The notes below the pieces were generated by a model. That model had not been told where the DNA came from. It worked only from the letters and a program-made list of their open reading frames with translations, and did not search any database. The translations under genes were made by a program, and so were the position numbers. Positions 27,708 to 38,135 of a DNA stretch of 64,000 bases are shown here, piece after piece (position 1 is the stretch's first letter; each line of letters begins with the position of its first letter). Source of the stretch: Acidobacteriota bacterium (lineage in GTDB: Bacteria > Acidobacteriota > Terriglobia > Terriglobales > Acidobacteriaceae); NCBI GenBank assembly GCA_013289875.1, contig JABCZC010000007.1:1-64000 (forward strand), given 5' to 3'.

Positions 27708-28162
27708 AGAAATCGTAGAGGCTGAGCGTTGTCTCGGGAGCAGTCGCCGCTCCCGAAGCGCGTGCAGGGATTCGTCAGGTCCGTTCAACATGAGGGACCT
27801 GTTGGCGCACGTTGAAGGCGAAGGGTCACTCCGACGATATGCCGGACTTTACGGACAATTAGAAGCTCAACACCCACCAGATCAGTCAACAGAAGCGCGT
27901 TTATCGGTAGTAATTCTTTCAAGGTTTGGTGATTGAGGTCGAACGAGCGCATCGTCAAGTAAGCAATCATCCATCCGGGATCCGTCAACCCGGTCAAGGA
28001 TGATTGGGGGAAATGCTTGCGATATACTTGCGTTGGCGTATCGGACGCCACCGTGTCCGCGGGCAGGGCTGAGCCCATCGACTAGTCTGGTCCCCAACAA
28101 TCGAAACGATCTTCTTTGAGCCCGTCACGCGGACATCGGGCAGTGATCCAAAGGAGATGGTC
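27708..28162. other. Gap left of the ankyrin gene, one weak reading frame
   Basis: 455 bp between the composite element and the ankyrin gene. A - strand frame at 27785-28078 (97 aa, ATG start) contains a hydrophobic run ELLPINALLLTDLVGVELL and basic residues at the end. I do not recognise it and see no good ribosome site. It could be a small gene or a remnant. The + strand has the ankyrin gene's AAGGAG at 28151-28156. Confidence 0.3.
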
Positions 28163-30067
28163 ATGTCCGATCAACACTCGACGCCTGTATCCGTCCGCAG
28201 CCTTCCGCAGCAGCCCAGTCTCGAACAACTCAAGAAACAAGCCAAAGAGCTGCTGGAGCAATTTCGTGCTGGCGAGCCCGTTGCTGTTGCTGAAATACGT
28301 CGATTCGAGCACAACCCCGATGCTTCCGACTTTGCCCTCAACGATGCACAGCGCGTGCTTGCCCGCGCTTATGGTTTCGCTAGCTGGCCGAAGCTCAAAG
28401 CCTTTGTAAATGGCGTTACGATCACGCGCTTTACAGATGCGGTGAAAGCCGGCGATATGGCGCAAGTGCGGAGCATGCTGGCGTCGCGTCCTGAATTGGT
28501 GGACATGGACCGGGCCGGCAATGACGAGCACAGGGGACTGCACTACGCGGTGCTGAGTCGCAATGCGCCGATGGTAAAGCTGTTGATGGAAGCGGGCGCG
28601 GATGCGCGCCAAGGCATCTATCCCAACCGCGATGCGACCTCAGCGCTGACTCTGGCTCGGGATCGCGAATACAGCAATATCGTCGCCATCATTGAGGAAG
28701 AGGAGCGGCAGCGGCGCGAAGAGATGAGCTGCCCGAATGCAACTGTCTCACCGGTGCAGGACCAGATCAGTGCGGCCATCTTGCAGGGCGATACGGCTAC
28801 GGCGATACGCCTGCTTGAAGCAGACCGCTCACTCATACAGGCTTGCGACCGCAATGGCGCGACGCCGCTGCATATCGCCGCGCAGGTAGCCAATCTTGAG
28901 TTGCTGACGTGGCTGCTGGAGCGGAGAGCCAACGCCCGCAAGGAGGATATGAGCGGCAGAACTGGGCTTGATCGAGCTGCACAGTCGGCGGGTCCAAGCA
29001 ACGGCTACGCTGGGCGCTTTCCCGCTGTGGCGCAGTTGCTGCTGGATCACGGAGCGGAGATTTCGGTCTCCGCGGCGGTTGCATTGGGCGATGTGGATCA
29101 GGTGCGTGCGATTCTTGCGCGGAATCCTGCCGCTTTGCGTGAGAATCTGCGCAATGGCGGTCTACTCTCGCTGGCGGTGAATCACAATCAGATCGAAATG
29201 GTGGAAGTGCTGCTGGACCTGGGCGCGGATGTGGATGAACGTGTGTTTCTCGAAGAGCTGGAGGAGCCAACGCTGAGCTGGGGTGGTCCACTGTGGTATG
29301 CGGCGATGGGCAATCAGTTGGAGATTGCGCGTGTGCTGCTCGATCGCGGCGCCGATCCGAACGCGAATGTCTATGCTTCGGGATGGCCGTTGAGCAACGC
29401 ATGGAATCACGAGGGTGGCGCGGTGAAGCGACTCCTGTTGGCGCGCGGCGCGCGTCCCCAACCTCACACCGTGGCAGCCAATCATGATGTCGCCGAGGCC
29501 GGGCGGATGTTCGAGAATGATCCCAGCGAGCATGTGGTGGAGGAGTTGCTTTGGTCGGCGGCGGATCATGGCTGCCCGGAGATCGTTGCGATGGCACTCG
29601 AGCATATTCATCTGCCACTCAGCGACCAAACCTCGCACTGGTTGTTGATGCAGCCGGTGCGTGGCGCGGGTGACGATCCCGCACAGAATGAGGGCTACTT
29701 CGCCTGTCTTGATCTGCTCCTTCAGGCGGGCGTGGATCCGAACGTGACGCGCATGGGCGCGACCACGCTGCACTTTACGGCGGCGCGCGGCGGGCTGGAT
29801 GGCGCCAGCCGAGCTCGCTTCGCTGCCATGCTCATCGAGCGTGGAGCTCGGCTCGATCTGCGGGACGATCTGCTGAAGTCAACGCCGCTGGGTTGGGCCT
29901 GCCGTTGGGGAAGGCTGGAGATGGCCGAGTTGCTGATCGCGCGCGGCGCTTCGGTGGAAGAGTCGGATGCCGAGCCTTGGGCCAGGCCAATCGCGTGGGC
30001 GAAGAAAATGAATCACAGCAAACTTCTTTCGCTACTGCACGATACGTCGGGTGCGGTGCCCGCGTAA
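28163..30067 (+). CDS. Large ankyrin-repeat protein
   Basis: 634 aa from the ATG at 28163 (AAGGAG with 6 nt spacing); the ATG at 28157 touches the ribosome site. The N-terminal 85 residues form a helical domain (LEQLKKQAKELLEQF, DAQRVLARAYGFASWPKLKAFV) common to bacterial ankyrin proteins of this type. Ankyrin repeats follow, with clear units such as GATPLHIAAQVANLELLTWLL, PLWYAAMGNQLEIARVLLDRG and TPLGWACRWGRLEMAELLIARG. No signal peptide or membrane segment, so it is cytoplasmic. Such proteins bind other proteins; the partner is unknown. It stands alone, with no co-directional neighbour. Confidence 0.9.
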   Translation: MSDQHSTPVSVRSLPQQPSLEQLKKQAKELLEQFRAGEPVAVAEIRRFEHNPDASDFALNDAQRVLARAYGFASWPKLKAFVNGVTITRFTDAVKAGDMAQVRSMLASRPELVDMDRAGNDEHRGLHYAVLSRNAPMVKLLMEAGADARQGIYPNRDATSALTLARDREYSNIVAIIEEEERQRREEMSCPNATVSPVQDQISAAILQGDTATAIRLLEADRSLIQACDRNGATPLHIAAQVANLELLTWLLERRANARKEDMSGRTGLDRAAQSAGPSNGYAGRFPAVAQLLLDHGAEISVSAAVALGDVDQVRAILARNPAALRENLRNGGLLSLAVNHNQIEMVEVLLDLGADVDERVFLEELEEPTLSWGGPLWYAAMGNQLEIARVLLDRGADPNANVYASGWPLSNAWNHEGGAVKRLLLARGARPQPHTVAANHDVAEAGRMFENDPSEHVVEELLWSAADHGCPEIVAMALEHIHLPLSDQTSHWLLMQPVRGAGDDPAQNEGYFACLDLLLQAGVDPNVTRMGATTLHFTAARGGLDGASRARFAAMLIERGARLDLRDDLLKSTPLGWACRWGRLEMAELLIARGASVEESDAEPWARPIAWAKKMNHSKLLSLLHDTSGAVPA

Positions 30068-30462
30068 GTTGGGCTCTTGCGGACGAGCTCCAGCGGTCTT
30101 GAGGCGGCATGAAGTTGCTAACGGACTGTTCGAGCTCGGATTAGTAACGAGAAGTCGGCTTCTCGGAAGCAATCGGTGGCGGGTTGTTCTCGAATGGTGC
30201 CAGCACTGGGCAGAACACTTATCGACACTCGAAATCGGTGCTCGATTCCTCGATCAAACCACCCTCTACCCGCGAGCCTTGAGTCATCAAACTTGAGGCG
30301 TGGCTTTCCTGCGCTTGCGCTCGGCGCCGAGGAAGATGGCGACGCCGATTCCGATCAGGACGGCGGTCGAGACATGCCACTAGTGATTGCTGGAATTCGC
30401 CAACGGAAAAGGAGTTAATTGGGGCCGGCGTCAGGCTCGAGCGCTTCTAGCCATTACAGCTC
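30068..30462. other. Gap with no intact gene
   Basis: 395 bp between the ankyrin gene and the membrane methyltransferase gene, which point towards each other. Frames present lack motifs and ribosome sites. The only coding-like trace is a short hydrophobic tail on the - strand, listed separately. Confidence 0.5.
30287..30379 (-). pseudogene. Possible remnant of a membrane-anchored protein C-terminus
   Basis: On the - strand a stop-to-stop stretch of 30 codons reads TAVLIGIGVAIFLGAERKRR and ends KATPQV before a stop. A hydrophobic helix followed by a basic cluster at the very end of a protein is typical of C-terminal membrane anchors. There is no upstream coding continuation, so if real it is a leftover fragment. 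Chance cannot be excluded. Confidence 0.25.
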
Positions 30463-31014
30463 CTATCTCAGGCTGTTGGCTTGTCCCAACCAACGGGGCA
30501 CCCGCTTCTTGTACATAAGATAGGCCTGACCGAATGCTGCTTCCAAAGTCCGTTCTTCCCGAGGCACAAGTACGAGATTCACAACTAGCAGCAGTGCGAT
30601 ACAGCCCAGAAAAACGGCCCGGCTTCCAAAGAACAGCGCCCACCCCAGCCATAATGCTAGTTCCGCGACATACATCGGATTCCGCGTAAATCGATAAGGT
30701 CCATCGGTGATCAAGAGCGAGGGCACCAGCCCGAGCCTTACGGCATTTGGTGCATGCGCAATTCCTATGATCAGTGTCCAAATAAGGAGAGCCGCGGCAA
30801 CGCCAACCGGGATCAGTCCGAGCAAATTCCAGAGCCCGGGCGACCCGTGTACCCAACCATAGCGATGTGTCAGCCTGGAGATCGCCCACGGAAGCGCTCC
30901 ATGCGCAAGCGGTATCACAATCAGACAGACAAATAGCGCCAGCAGGATAGCCATCCATCGGTGAATGACAATTCTGTTCGGCGGTCTGGATTTAGGAACT
31001 CCAGACGGACTCAT
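30463..31014 (-). CDS. Isoprenylcysteine carboxyl methyltransferase-like membrane methyltransferase
   Basis: 183 aa from the ATG at 31014 (MSPSGVPKSRPPN); a longer frame to 31161 has an unlikely N-terminus. Four to five membrane helices. The C-terminal signature LLITDGPYRFTRNPMYVAEL and VPREERTLEAAFGQAYLMYK is shared by isoprenylcysteine and phospholipid methyltransferases, where it binds SAM. The substrate in bacteria is mostly unknown. It lies 230 bp downstream of the FkbM-like gene on the same strand. Confidence 0.85.
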   Translation of the reverse strand: MSPSGVPKSRPPNRIVIHRWMAILLALFVCLIVIPLAHGALPWAISRLTHRYGWVHGSPGLWNLLGLIPVGVAAALLIWTLIIGIAHAPNAVRLGLVPSLLITDGPYRFTRNPMYVAELALWLGWALFFGSRAVFLGCIALLLVVNLVLVPREERTLEAAFGQAYLMYKKRVPRWLGQANSLR

Positions 31015-31094
31015 AATGGGCACCCAAAGGAAAGTGCTTACGGTGGCAGTATATGCGCGAACCCGAAACGGCTGAAATGAGTAACCGTTCGGTT

Positions 31095-31243
31095 TCGCTG
31101 ACAGTCCGGGCGGGTGGCTCACCCTTGTTTGATTTGGCGAATCCACCGCAAACGAGGGCACCCTCAGTTGGGGCGGGTCCTAGAGGGGGTTGAAGGAAAG
31201 GGCGGGCACCCGCCTGACCAACTGCTTAGAGGCCTTATTCAAA
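31095..31243. repeat. Repeat-rich spacer with GGGCACCC words and a short hairpin
   Basis: The gap contains GGCTCACCC, GAGGGCACCCTCA and the inverted repeat GGCGGGCACCCGCC near 31199-31213. The GGGCACCC word recurs after the palindromes at 32175 and 38076. These look like members of a dispersed intergenic repeat family. No coding content was recognised. Confidence 0.4.
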
Positions 31244-31909
31244 TCAGGTATACCAGCACTTCGGAAGCACCAGCGCTATTTTGGACGGGACATTATCGCG
31301 ATCAAGGGGATGGGGGAAATCTTTCCTCACTGACGGATTCGCGACACGCTTCTTGTTGTAGAAGGTTACCTCCATCACCCTCGGAATCTCGATTGGTCCC
31401 ATCGTCACGCTTCCACAGCAGTTATTTGGATGGATGTGGGCAACGACAAACTGACTCGTCAACTTGGCGAAACAATGCTTGTGGAGGTTGAACGCCGGCG
31501 GGTTGAAGAGCCGATCCAACGAATGAAACTCGATCACCATTATCCGGAACTGGGCAAGCAGATCATCAGGGGAGTTCATGATGACTTCAAACTCATGCCC
31601 TTCGATATCCATCTGCAGTAACAGATCGCCTTCATAATTCTTGAGATATTTGTTTTTCCATGACGCGAGTGTCATGAACCTGTCTGTATCGGTTGCGCCC
31701 AAGAATTTCTTATCGAACGTAAAGTGATCGTCATGGAACGGCGGACCCTCGACCGAGTAGTCGGCGAGAAAAGACCGTATGTTCAATCGCGATAGCTGCT
31801 TCTCAAAATCGGCCTTAGTGCCGACGCCCGGCGAAAAGCAGTACTCGATATTCCTGAGGTCATCGGGGATAAGGTACCCCCCATCTCCGTTGGCTCCGAT
31901 TCTGATCAA
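31244..31909 (-). CDS. FkbM-like SAM-dependent methyltransferase, N-terminus in doubt (possible frameshift)
   Basis: 221 aa if started at the TTG at 31909. The SAM-site core is LLLQMDIEGHEFEVI, and CFSPGVGTKADFE and FLADYSVEGPP are typical of one FkbM subgroup. However, the same frame stays open upstream through KEILALIASLKPRCCGKPLI, which matches the family's normal N-terminal region, until a TGA at about 31988. No start codon suits it. Just beyond, the neighbouring frame offers an ATG followed by LLGAKKRKVRE, a plausible true N-terminus. A 1-base frameshift near 31985-32005 would join them. So it is either a pseudogene, a sequencing error, or a gene with a rare start. It would O-methylate a sugar or polyketide-like substrate. 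Confidence 0.7.
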   Translation of the reverse strand: MIRIGANGDGGYLIPDDLRNIEYCFSPGVGTKADFEKQLSRLNIRSFLADYSVEGPPFHDDHFTFDKKFLGATDTDRFMTLASWKNKYLKNYEGDLLLQMDIEGHEFEVIMNSPDDLLAQFRIMVIEFHSLDRLFNPPAFNLHKHCFAKLTSQFVVAHIHPNNCCGSVTMGPIEIPRVMEVTFYNKKRVANPSVRKDFPHPLDRDNVPSKIALVLPKCWYT

Positions 31910-32214
31910 TGGCTTTCCACAACACCTGGGTTTCAGGCTCGCGATCAGTGCAAGGATTTCTTTTGGATCGGTCTGAGGAGTCTCGATGCTGCCTCACTTC
32001 ACGGACTTTCCGTTTCTTAGCTCCCAACAACGTCATACTATACGCCCCTGCGAAGGATTTCAGCGCTGTGTATTCCGCTTCACTTTTACATGGGCCATCA
32101 GGATTAACCTGCCCGTTGATCATCCCCTCCCGCTCCACCACATGGCGGCTTAGTCTGGCTATAGAGCTATCCCGCTCAAGCCAACGAGAGGCTTGAATGG
32201 GCCACCGTCCGAAA
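31910..32214. other. Gap upstream of the FkbM-like gene
   Basis: About 305 bp. The left part probably holds the displaced 5' end of the FkbM-like gene (frame from about 32040). The rest shows no gene. A palindromic repeat at 32175-32199 lies at the right end, near the S9 peptidase stop. Confidence 0.4.
32175..32206. repeat. Dispersed palindromic repeat (CTCAAGCC...GGCTTGAATGGGCCACC)
   Basis: CTCAAGCC, a short spacer, GAGGCTTGA, then TGGGCCACC. A close relative with TGGGGCACC lies at 38076-38107. Both are intergenic. The inverted repeat could fold in RNA. Confidence 0.55.
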
Positions 32215-34320
<2,106 letters not shown>

Positions 34321-34423
34321 GCAGACGAGTATAAGGCAGGGTACGATCTGCCTCGATGGGTTTAGATCGCACGTCAGCTGATCCCCGGCAGATTGGATCA
34401 TGATTTTTCGGAGTAGTTCTGCT

Positions 34424-34439
34424 AACTAATCGATTAGTT
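34424..34439. promoter_or_regulatory. Perfect 16-bp palindrome, likely BlaI operator
   Basis: AACTAATCGATTAGTT reads the same on both strands. It lies 29 bp before blaI and 103 bp before the divergent S9 peptidase gene. BlaI/MecI-type repressors bind such short AT-rich dyads next to their own genes. Auto-repression is likely; control of the S9 gene is possible. Confidence 0.7.
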
Positions 34440-34467
34440 GTTCGTCTAAATAGCCAGAAACGGGATT

Positions 34468-34869
34468 ATGCCTCCGAAGAAGTCCATCACGTTGACGGAA
34501 GCCGAGCTACGGCTGATGAAGATTCTGTGGCAGCGCGGTGAGTCGGCTGTGAACGACCTGGTTGCCGCGATTCCAGACCGGGAAGCACTGGCCTACAACT
34601 CCGTTTTGACCACAATCCGCATTCTTGAACAAAAGGGATACGTGGAGCACCGGCAGGAGGGGCGCGCGTTTATCTATAGCGCCTGCGTGGGTGAGAACGA
34701 GGCGAGCCGGACCGAGATTCGACATATTATGCAGCGGTTCTTCGGCGACTCACGGGAGCGGCTTCTGCTTTCGCTGCTGCGCGATGACGAGGTGAGTCCG
34801 GAGGAATTGCAGCGGCTCAAGGATGCGATCGCGACGGCAGAGCAGCAGGGAACGGAGAGCCTGCAGTGA
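34468..34869 (+). CDS. BlaI/MecI/CopY-family repressor
   Basis: 133 aa winged-helix protein: LTEAELRLMKILWQRGESAVNDLV, then the recognition helix region LAYNSVLTTIRILEQKGYVEHRQEGRAF, and a C-terminal helical dimer domain. Relatives are inactivated when a partner M56 membrane peptidase is triggered. That partner is encoded next, overlapping by 4 bp (GTGA). No beta-lactamase gene is nearby; the adjacent genes are peptidases, so the set may control envelope proteolysis. Confidence 0.93.
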   Translation: MPPKKSITLTEAELRLMKILWQRGESAVNDLVAAIPDREALAYNSVLTTIRILEQKGYVEHRQEGRAFIYSACVGENEASRTEIRHIMQRFFGDSRERLLLSLLRDDEVSPEELQRLKDAIATAEQQGTESLQ

Positions 34870-36233
34870 CGGCGCTGAACGCGGTGCACTGGATCGATGC
34901 ATGGGCGCAGTTTGCCGCTGCGGCGTTTGTGTCGAGCCTGTGGCAGGGTGCTCTGCTGGCGGTTGTCGTCGCGCTGGGTCTGCGCCTGATGCCAAAGATG
35001 TCGGCCGCGGTCCGCTTTGCGGTGTGGAGCGCAGTCTTTGTGGTCATCCTGCTGCTGCCCTTTGCGCAGATGGGAGGATCGCACTCCGCGCCGGTATCGT
35101 CCCGCGCAATCCTCAATGTGGATGTGCGCTGGAGCTACGTGATTGCGGTGGTTTGGGCTGCTCTCTCGCTGATGCGCGGAGCCAGCCTTGCGATCAGCGC
35201 GTTAAAACTGCGGAGTTTATGGCGGAGGTCGACTCCGGTTTCGGTGGTCCTGCCCGCCGTGTCACCGTCCGCCCTGTTCCGCTCGCGTCCCGTGCAGATT
35301 TGTACGTCGAAGGAGATCGACAGGCCGAGCGTCATCGGATTTTTTGCACCGCGGATTCTTATTCCCAAGTGGCTCTTTGAGAAGTTGACTCCGGCGGAAC
35401 TGAAGCAGATCGTGATGCACGAGTTCGGGCATATCAGCCGAGCCGATGACTGGATCAACCTGTTCCAGAAGATAGCTTTGGCGCTCTCTCCGCTGAATCC
35501 TGCGCTGATCTGGATCGACCGGCGGCTGTGCTTCGAGCGCGAAGTGGCCTGTGACGACAGCGTGCTGCAGAGCACGCTTGCTCCGAGCGCTTACGCGACG
35601 TGCCTGGTGAGCCTGGCGGAGCAAGCGAGGGATCGGCGAGCGGTGTCTCTTTCTCTGGGCGCATGGGAGCGGCAGTCGGAACTGTCCCGGCGCGTGCAGA
35701 GCATTTTGCGAGGCGGAGCGCGTATGAGTCCTCTGCAGGCGCGGCTGGCTATGGGTACGATCGGCGTTGCGCTGCTCGGCGGCGCTGCGGGACTGTCACG
35801 GTGCCCGCACCTTGTCTCGTTCCATGCGCCCGACTCGATCGCGGAGTTTCCGGTTCCATTGCGGGCACCCAGGATGGTGGGGCCGGAGTATCGGCCAGTG
35901 GTGTTTCATCCGGGGAACGCCGCGCACGAAACACTGCTGAAGGCGACGGTGCCGGTGCGCGAAGCGGTCACGCCGGTCCACGCGTCCAGCCGCAAGAAAT
36001 CGACTGCGGGGCGCGCGCCCACGGGTGGGGTGAAACATGCACCTGTAGTCCAGCGGGTGAAAGAAGCTTCCAATGGAATGCAACGCTGGGTCGTTCTGAC
36101 GTCGTTCTGTGTGACGTCAGGAATTGAGCCGGCGAATGCAGGTGTCCAACCCGGTGTAGTGCTCAGAGTGGACGCTGAGCATGCCATTGCTGCCATGCCA
36201 ACCGGCGACGGCTGGCTCGTCATTCAACTCTAA
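34866..36233 (+). CDS. BlaR1-like M56 family membrane metallopeptidase
   Basis: 455 aa, GTG start inside the blaI stop. Helices near 20-42, 50-68 and 88-110 come before the cytoplasmic peptidase region with HEFGH (185-189) and the third zinc ligand in CFEREVACDD. Another helix is near 292-308. The C-terminal region (about 310-455) is Pro/Val-rich and ends with a predicted small domain; it has no penicillin-binding SxxK-type sensor, so the trigger is not a beta-lactam in the classical way. It probably cleaves BlaI or a related protein on an envelope signal. Confidence 0.9.
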   Translation: MTALNAVHWIDAWAQFAAAAFVSSLWQGALLAVVVALGLRLMPKMSAAVRFAVWSAVFVVILLLPFAQMGGSHSAPVSSRAILNVDVRWSYVIAVVWAALSLMRGASLAISALKLRSLWRRSTPVSVVLPAVSPSALFRSRPVQICTSKEIDRPSVIGFFAPRILIPKWLFEKLTPAELKQIVMHEFGHISRADDWINLFQKIALALSPLNPALIWIDRRLCFEREVACDDSVLQSTLAPSAYATCLVSLAEQARDRRAVSLSLGAWERQSELSRRVQSILRGGARMSPLQARLAMGTIGVALLGGAAGLSRCPHLVSFHAPDSIAEFPVPLRAPRMVGPEYRPVVFHPGNAAHETLLKATVPVREAVTPVHASSRKKSTAGRAPTGGVKHAPVVQRVKEASNGMQRWVVLTSFCVTSGIEPANAGVQPGVVLRVDAEHAIAAMPTGDGWLVIQL

Positions 36234-36262
36234 CCATGAACAAGTACAAATGAGGACTTGCT

Positions 36263-37858
36263 ATGCCTGAAACAACTAATAAATTAATTGGCAAGACGGC
36301 GCGGGTCGCTGTTCCTGCCGGTACTGCGGCCGCCCTGGTTCTGGGAGCCGCGTTCTTTATCCATCACAACGGAGTGCATGCTGCCGACGGCTATGCGGCT
36401 CCGATCGATGACAGCAGTGTTTCGGCGCTGACTTCTCTGGATAGTGCCGTGGAGACGGTTGCGGCGCGCGTGACGCCGGCGGTGGTCAATGTAGCGGTGA
36501 CCTCGCGCGGGTCGGGCGAGCGGGATGCTTCCGCAGATCAGGATGGCGGACCGGATCAGGGGGAAGGTCAACAAGTGCCGCCGCAATTGCGGCGCTTCTT
36601 TGGGCAGGGCAGCCCGTTCGGCGGGTTGGGCGGCCAAATGACGCCGCAGCAGCCGCAGATTGAGCATGGGATCGGCAGCGGTGTGATTATCTCTCCCGAC
36701 GGATACATTGTGACGAACAATCACGTGGTCGATGGAGCGACGCAGATTCGGGTTACCATGAACGACCGCCGCACCTTCAATGCGAAGGTGATCGGCACTG
36801 ACAAGCTGACTGACCTGGCAGTCATCAAGATTGACGGCCACGGTCTGCCGAATATTCCCTGGGGCGATTCAGGCAAGCTGCGTCCAGGCCAGACGGTGCT
36901 CGCATTTGGAAGCCCATTTGGGTACTTCCAGTTCTCGGTTACGCGCGGCATCGTGAGCGCGGTTGACCGGCCGAATCCTTATTCCGACGATGCCCGCAAG
37001 CCAGGCGGGTTCATTCAGACTGACGCCGCGATCAATCCGGGCAACTCGGGCGGAGCGCTGGTCGATGCGCGCGGCGAACTGATCGGCATCAACACCTTCA
37101 TCATCTCGAACAGCGGCTCGTTTGCGGGCGCAGGGTTTGCGATCCCGTCGCAGATTGCACGCAACGTTTCTGAATCGTTGATCAAGACGGGCACGGTGCA
37201 TCACGGCTACCTGGGCATCAGCATGAACGATGTAACGCCAGATAACTACAGCTTCTTCAAGCTGCAGGATACGACGGGAGCGATCGTGTCCCAAGTGACT
37301 CCGGACTCGCCGGCCGGCCGCGCGGGGCTGAAGTCGGGCGACGTGATCGATTCCCTCAACGGAAAGAAGATTCCGAACGGCAGCGCACTGCAGGTGGCGG
37401 TGAGCGAAGTTGCTCCGGGCACGACGATCTCGCTGGGAATCATTCGCGATGGCAAGCCGGAGACGGTGGATGTCAAGGTGGGTGAGTTCCATGGCGGATC
37501 GCAGGTAGCGAGCGCAGGTGAGGGTAACGGGCAACCCGGAAAGACGGGGAAACTCGGTCTTGCGGTCGATGACCTGACGCAGGATGCCCGGCAGCAGCTG
37601 AATGTTCCGTCGCAGGTGAGCGGGGCGGTTGTTCAGAATGTGCGGCCCGGTAGCGCGGCGGAAGATGCGGGCCTTGCTCCCGGAGATGTAATCGTGGAGG
37701 TCGATCGCAAGCCGGTTTCGAACGCGGAGCAGTTCGTTAACGATGTGCATGCAAACTCGGGCAAAGATGTGCTGCTGCTGGTCTGGTCGCGCGGGAATGC
37801 AACCTATCGCGTGCTGCATACCGACAACAACAGCAGCGATAACCAGAATGGCGAGTAG
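36263..37858 (+). CDS. Do-like (DegP/HtrA) periplasmic serine endoprotease with two PDZ domains
   Basis: 531 aa. N-terminal anchor or signal (about 13-33), then the protease domain with His154 (TNNHVV), Asp184 (LTDLAVI) and Ser262 (NPGNSGGAL). PDZ1 spans about 310-405 (GYLGISM, AGLKSGDVI) and PDZ2 about 430-520 (GAVVQNVRPGSAAEDAGLAPGDVI). It acts in envelope protein quality control. A Gly/Gln-rich loop (about 85-130) matches the flexible LA-loop region of DegP. It lies 29 bp after the M56 peptidase and probably shares the BlaI-controlled transcript. Confidence 0.95.
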   Translation: MPETTNKLIGKTARVAVPAGTAAALVLGAAFFIHHNGVHAADGYAAPIDDSSVSALTSLDSAVETVAARVTPAVVNVAVTSRGSGERDASADQDGGPDQGEGQQVPPQLRRFFGQGSPFGGLGGQMTPQQPQIEHGIGSGVIISPDGYIVTNNHVVDGATQIRVTMNDRRTFNAKVIGTDKLTDLAVIKIDGHGLPNIPWGDSGKLRPGQTVLAFGSPFGYFQFSVTRGIVSAVDRPNPYSDDARKPGGFIQTDAAINPGNSGGALVDARGELIGINTFIISNSGSFAGAGFAIPSQIARNVSESLIKTGTVHHGYLGISMNDVTPDNYSFFKLQDTTGAIVSQVTPDSPAGRAGLKSGDVIDSLNGKKIPNGSALQVAVSEVAPGTTISLGIIRDGKPETVDVKVGEFHGGSQVASAGEGNGQPGKTGKLGLAVDDLTQDARQQLNVPSQVSGAVVQNVRPGSAAEDAGLAPGDVIVEVDRKPVSNAEQFVNDVHANSGKDVLLLVWSRGNATYRVLHTDNNSSDNQNGE

Positions 37859-37880
37859 CTGACATAGCTATCCACTTCGA

Positions 37881-37919
37881 GCGGCTTCGCCCCCAGCGGG
37901 TGAAGCCGCGTTTTTCTTT
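37881..37919 (+). terminator. Rho-independent terminator after the Do-like protease
   Basis: GCGGCTTC pairs with GAAGCCGC around a 13-nt loop and is followed by TTTTTCTTT. It ends the blaI/M56/protease transcript. Confidence 0.85.
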
Positions 37920-38075
37920 GGGGGATCGGATACGACCCTAGAGCTTGTTAGCGTGTGATCCTTACCACTTTGTTTCCGAGGATACCGTCAGGCAAGAATA
38001 AGCGATATTAACTCAGCCTACTGTCACATACAAGAGAGGGGTGGACACAGGAGTGGAACGAGTAGTGCGAGCCGA

Positions 38076-38107
38076 CTCAAGCCAAACCCAGGCTTGAGTG
38101 GGGCACC
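38076..38107. repeat. Dispersed palindromic repeat (CTCAAGCC...GGCTTGAGTGGGGCACC)
   Basis: CTCAAGCC, spacer AAACCCA, GGCTTGAG, then TGGGGCACCC. Related to the copy at 32175-32206. It lies just before the Rieske oxygenase promoter and so could influence its expression. Confidence 0.6.
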
Positions 38108-38120
38108 CTCATCGCTTGGA

Positions 38121-38126
38121 TATAAT
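38121..38126 (+). promoter_or_regulatory. -10 box (TATAAT) directly before the Rieske oxygenase start
   Basis: A perfect TATAAT ends 9 nt before the ATG at 38136. Transcription from it would begin at or within a few bases of the start codon, giving a leaderless mRNA. The -35 region is a poor match. Confidence 0.45.
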
Positions 38127-38135
38127 CCAGTCGAT

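Noticed and set aside
34468-36233. Beta-lactam resistance operon
   Set aside because: BlaI and an M56 peptidase are present but there is no beta-lactamase and the M56 protein has no penicillin-binding sensor domain.
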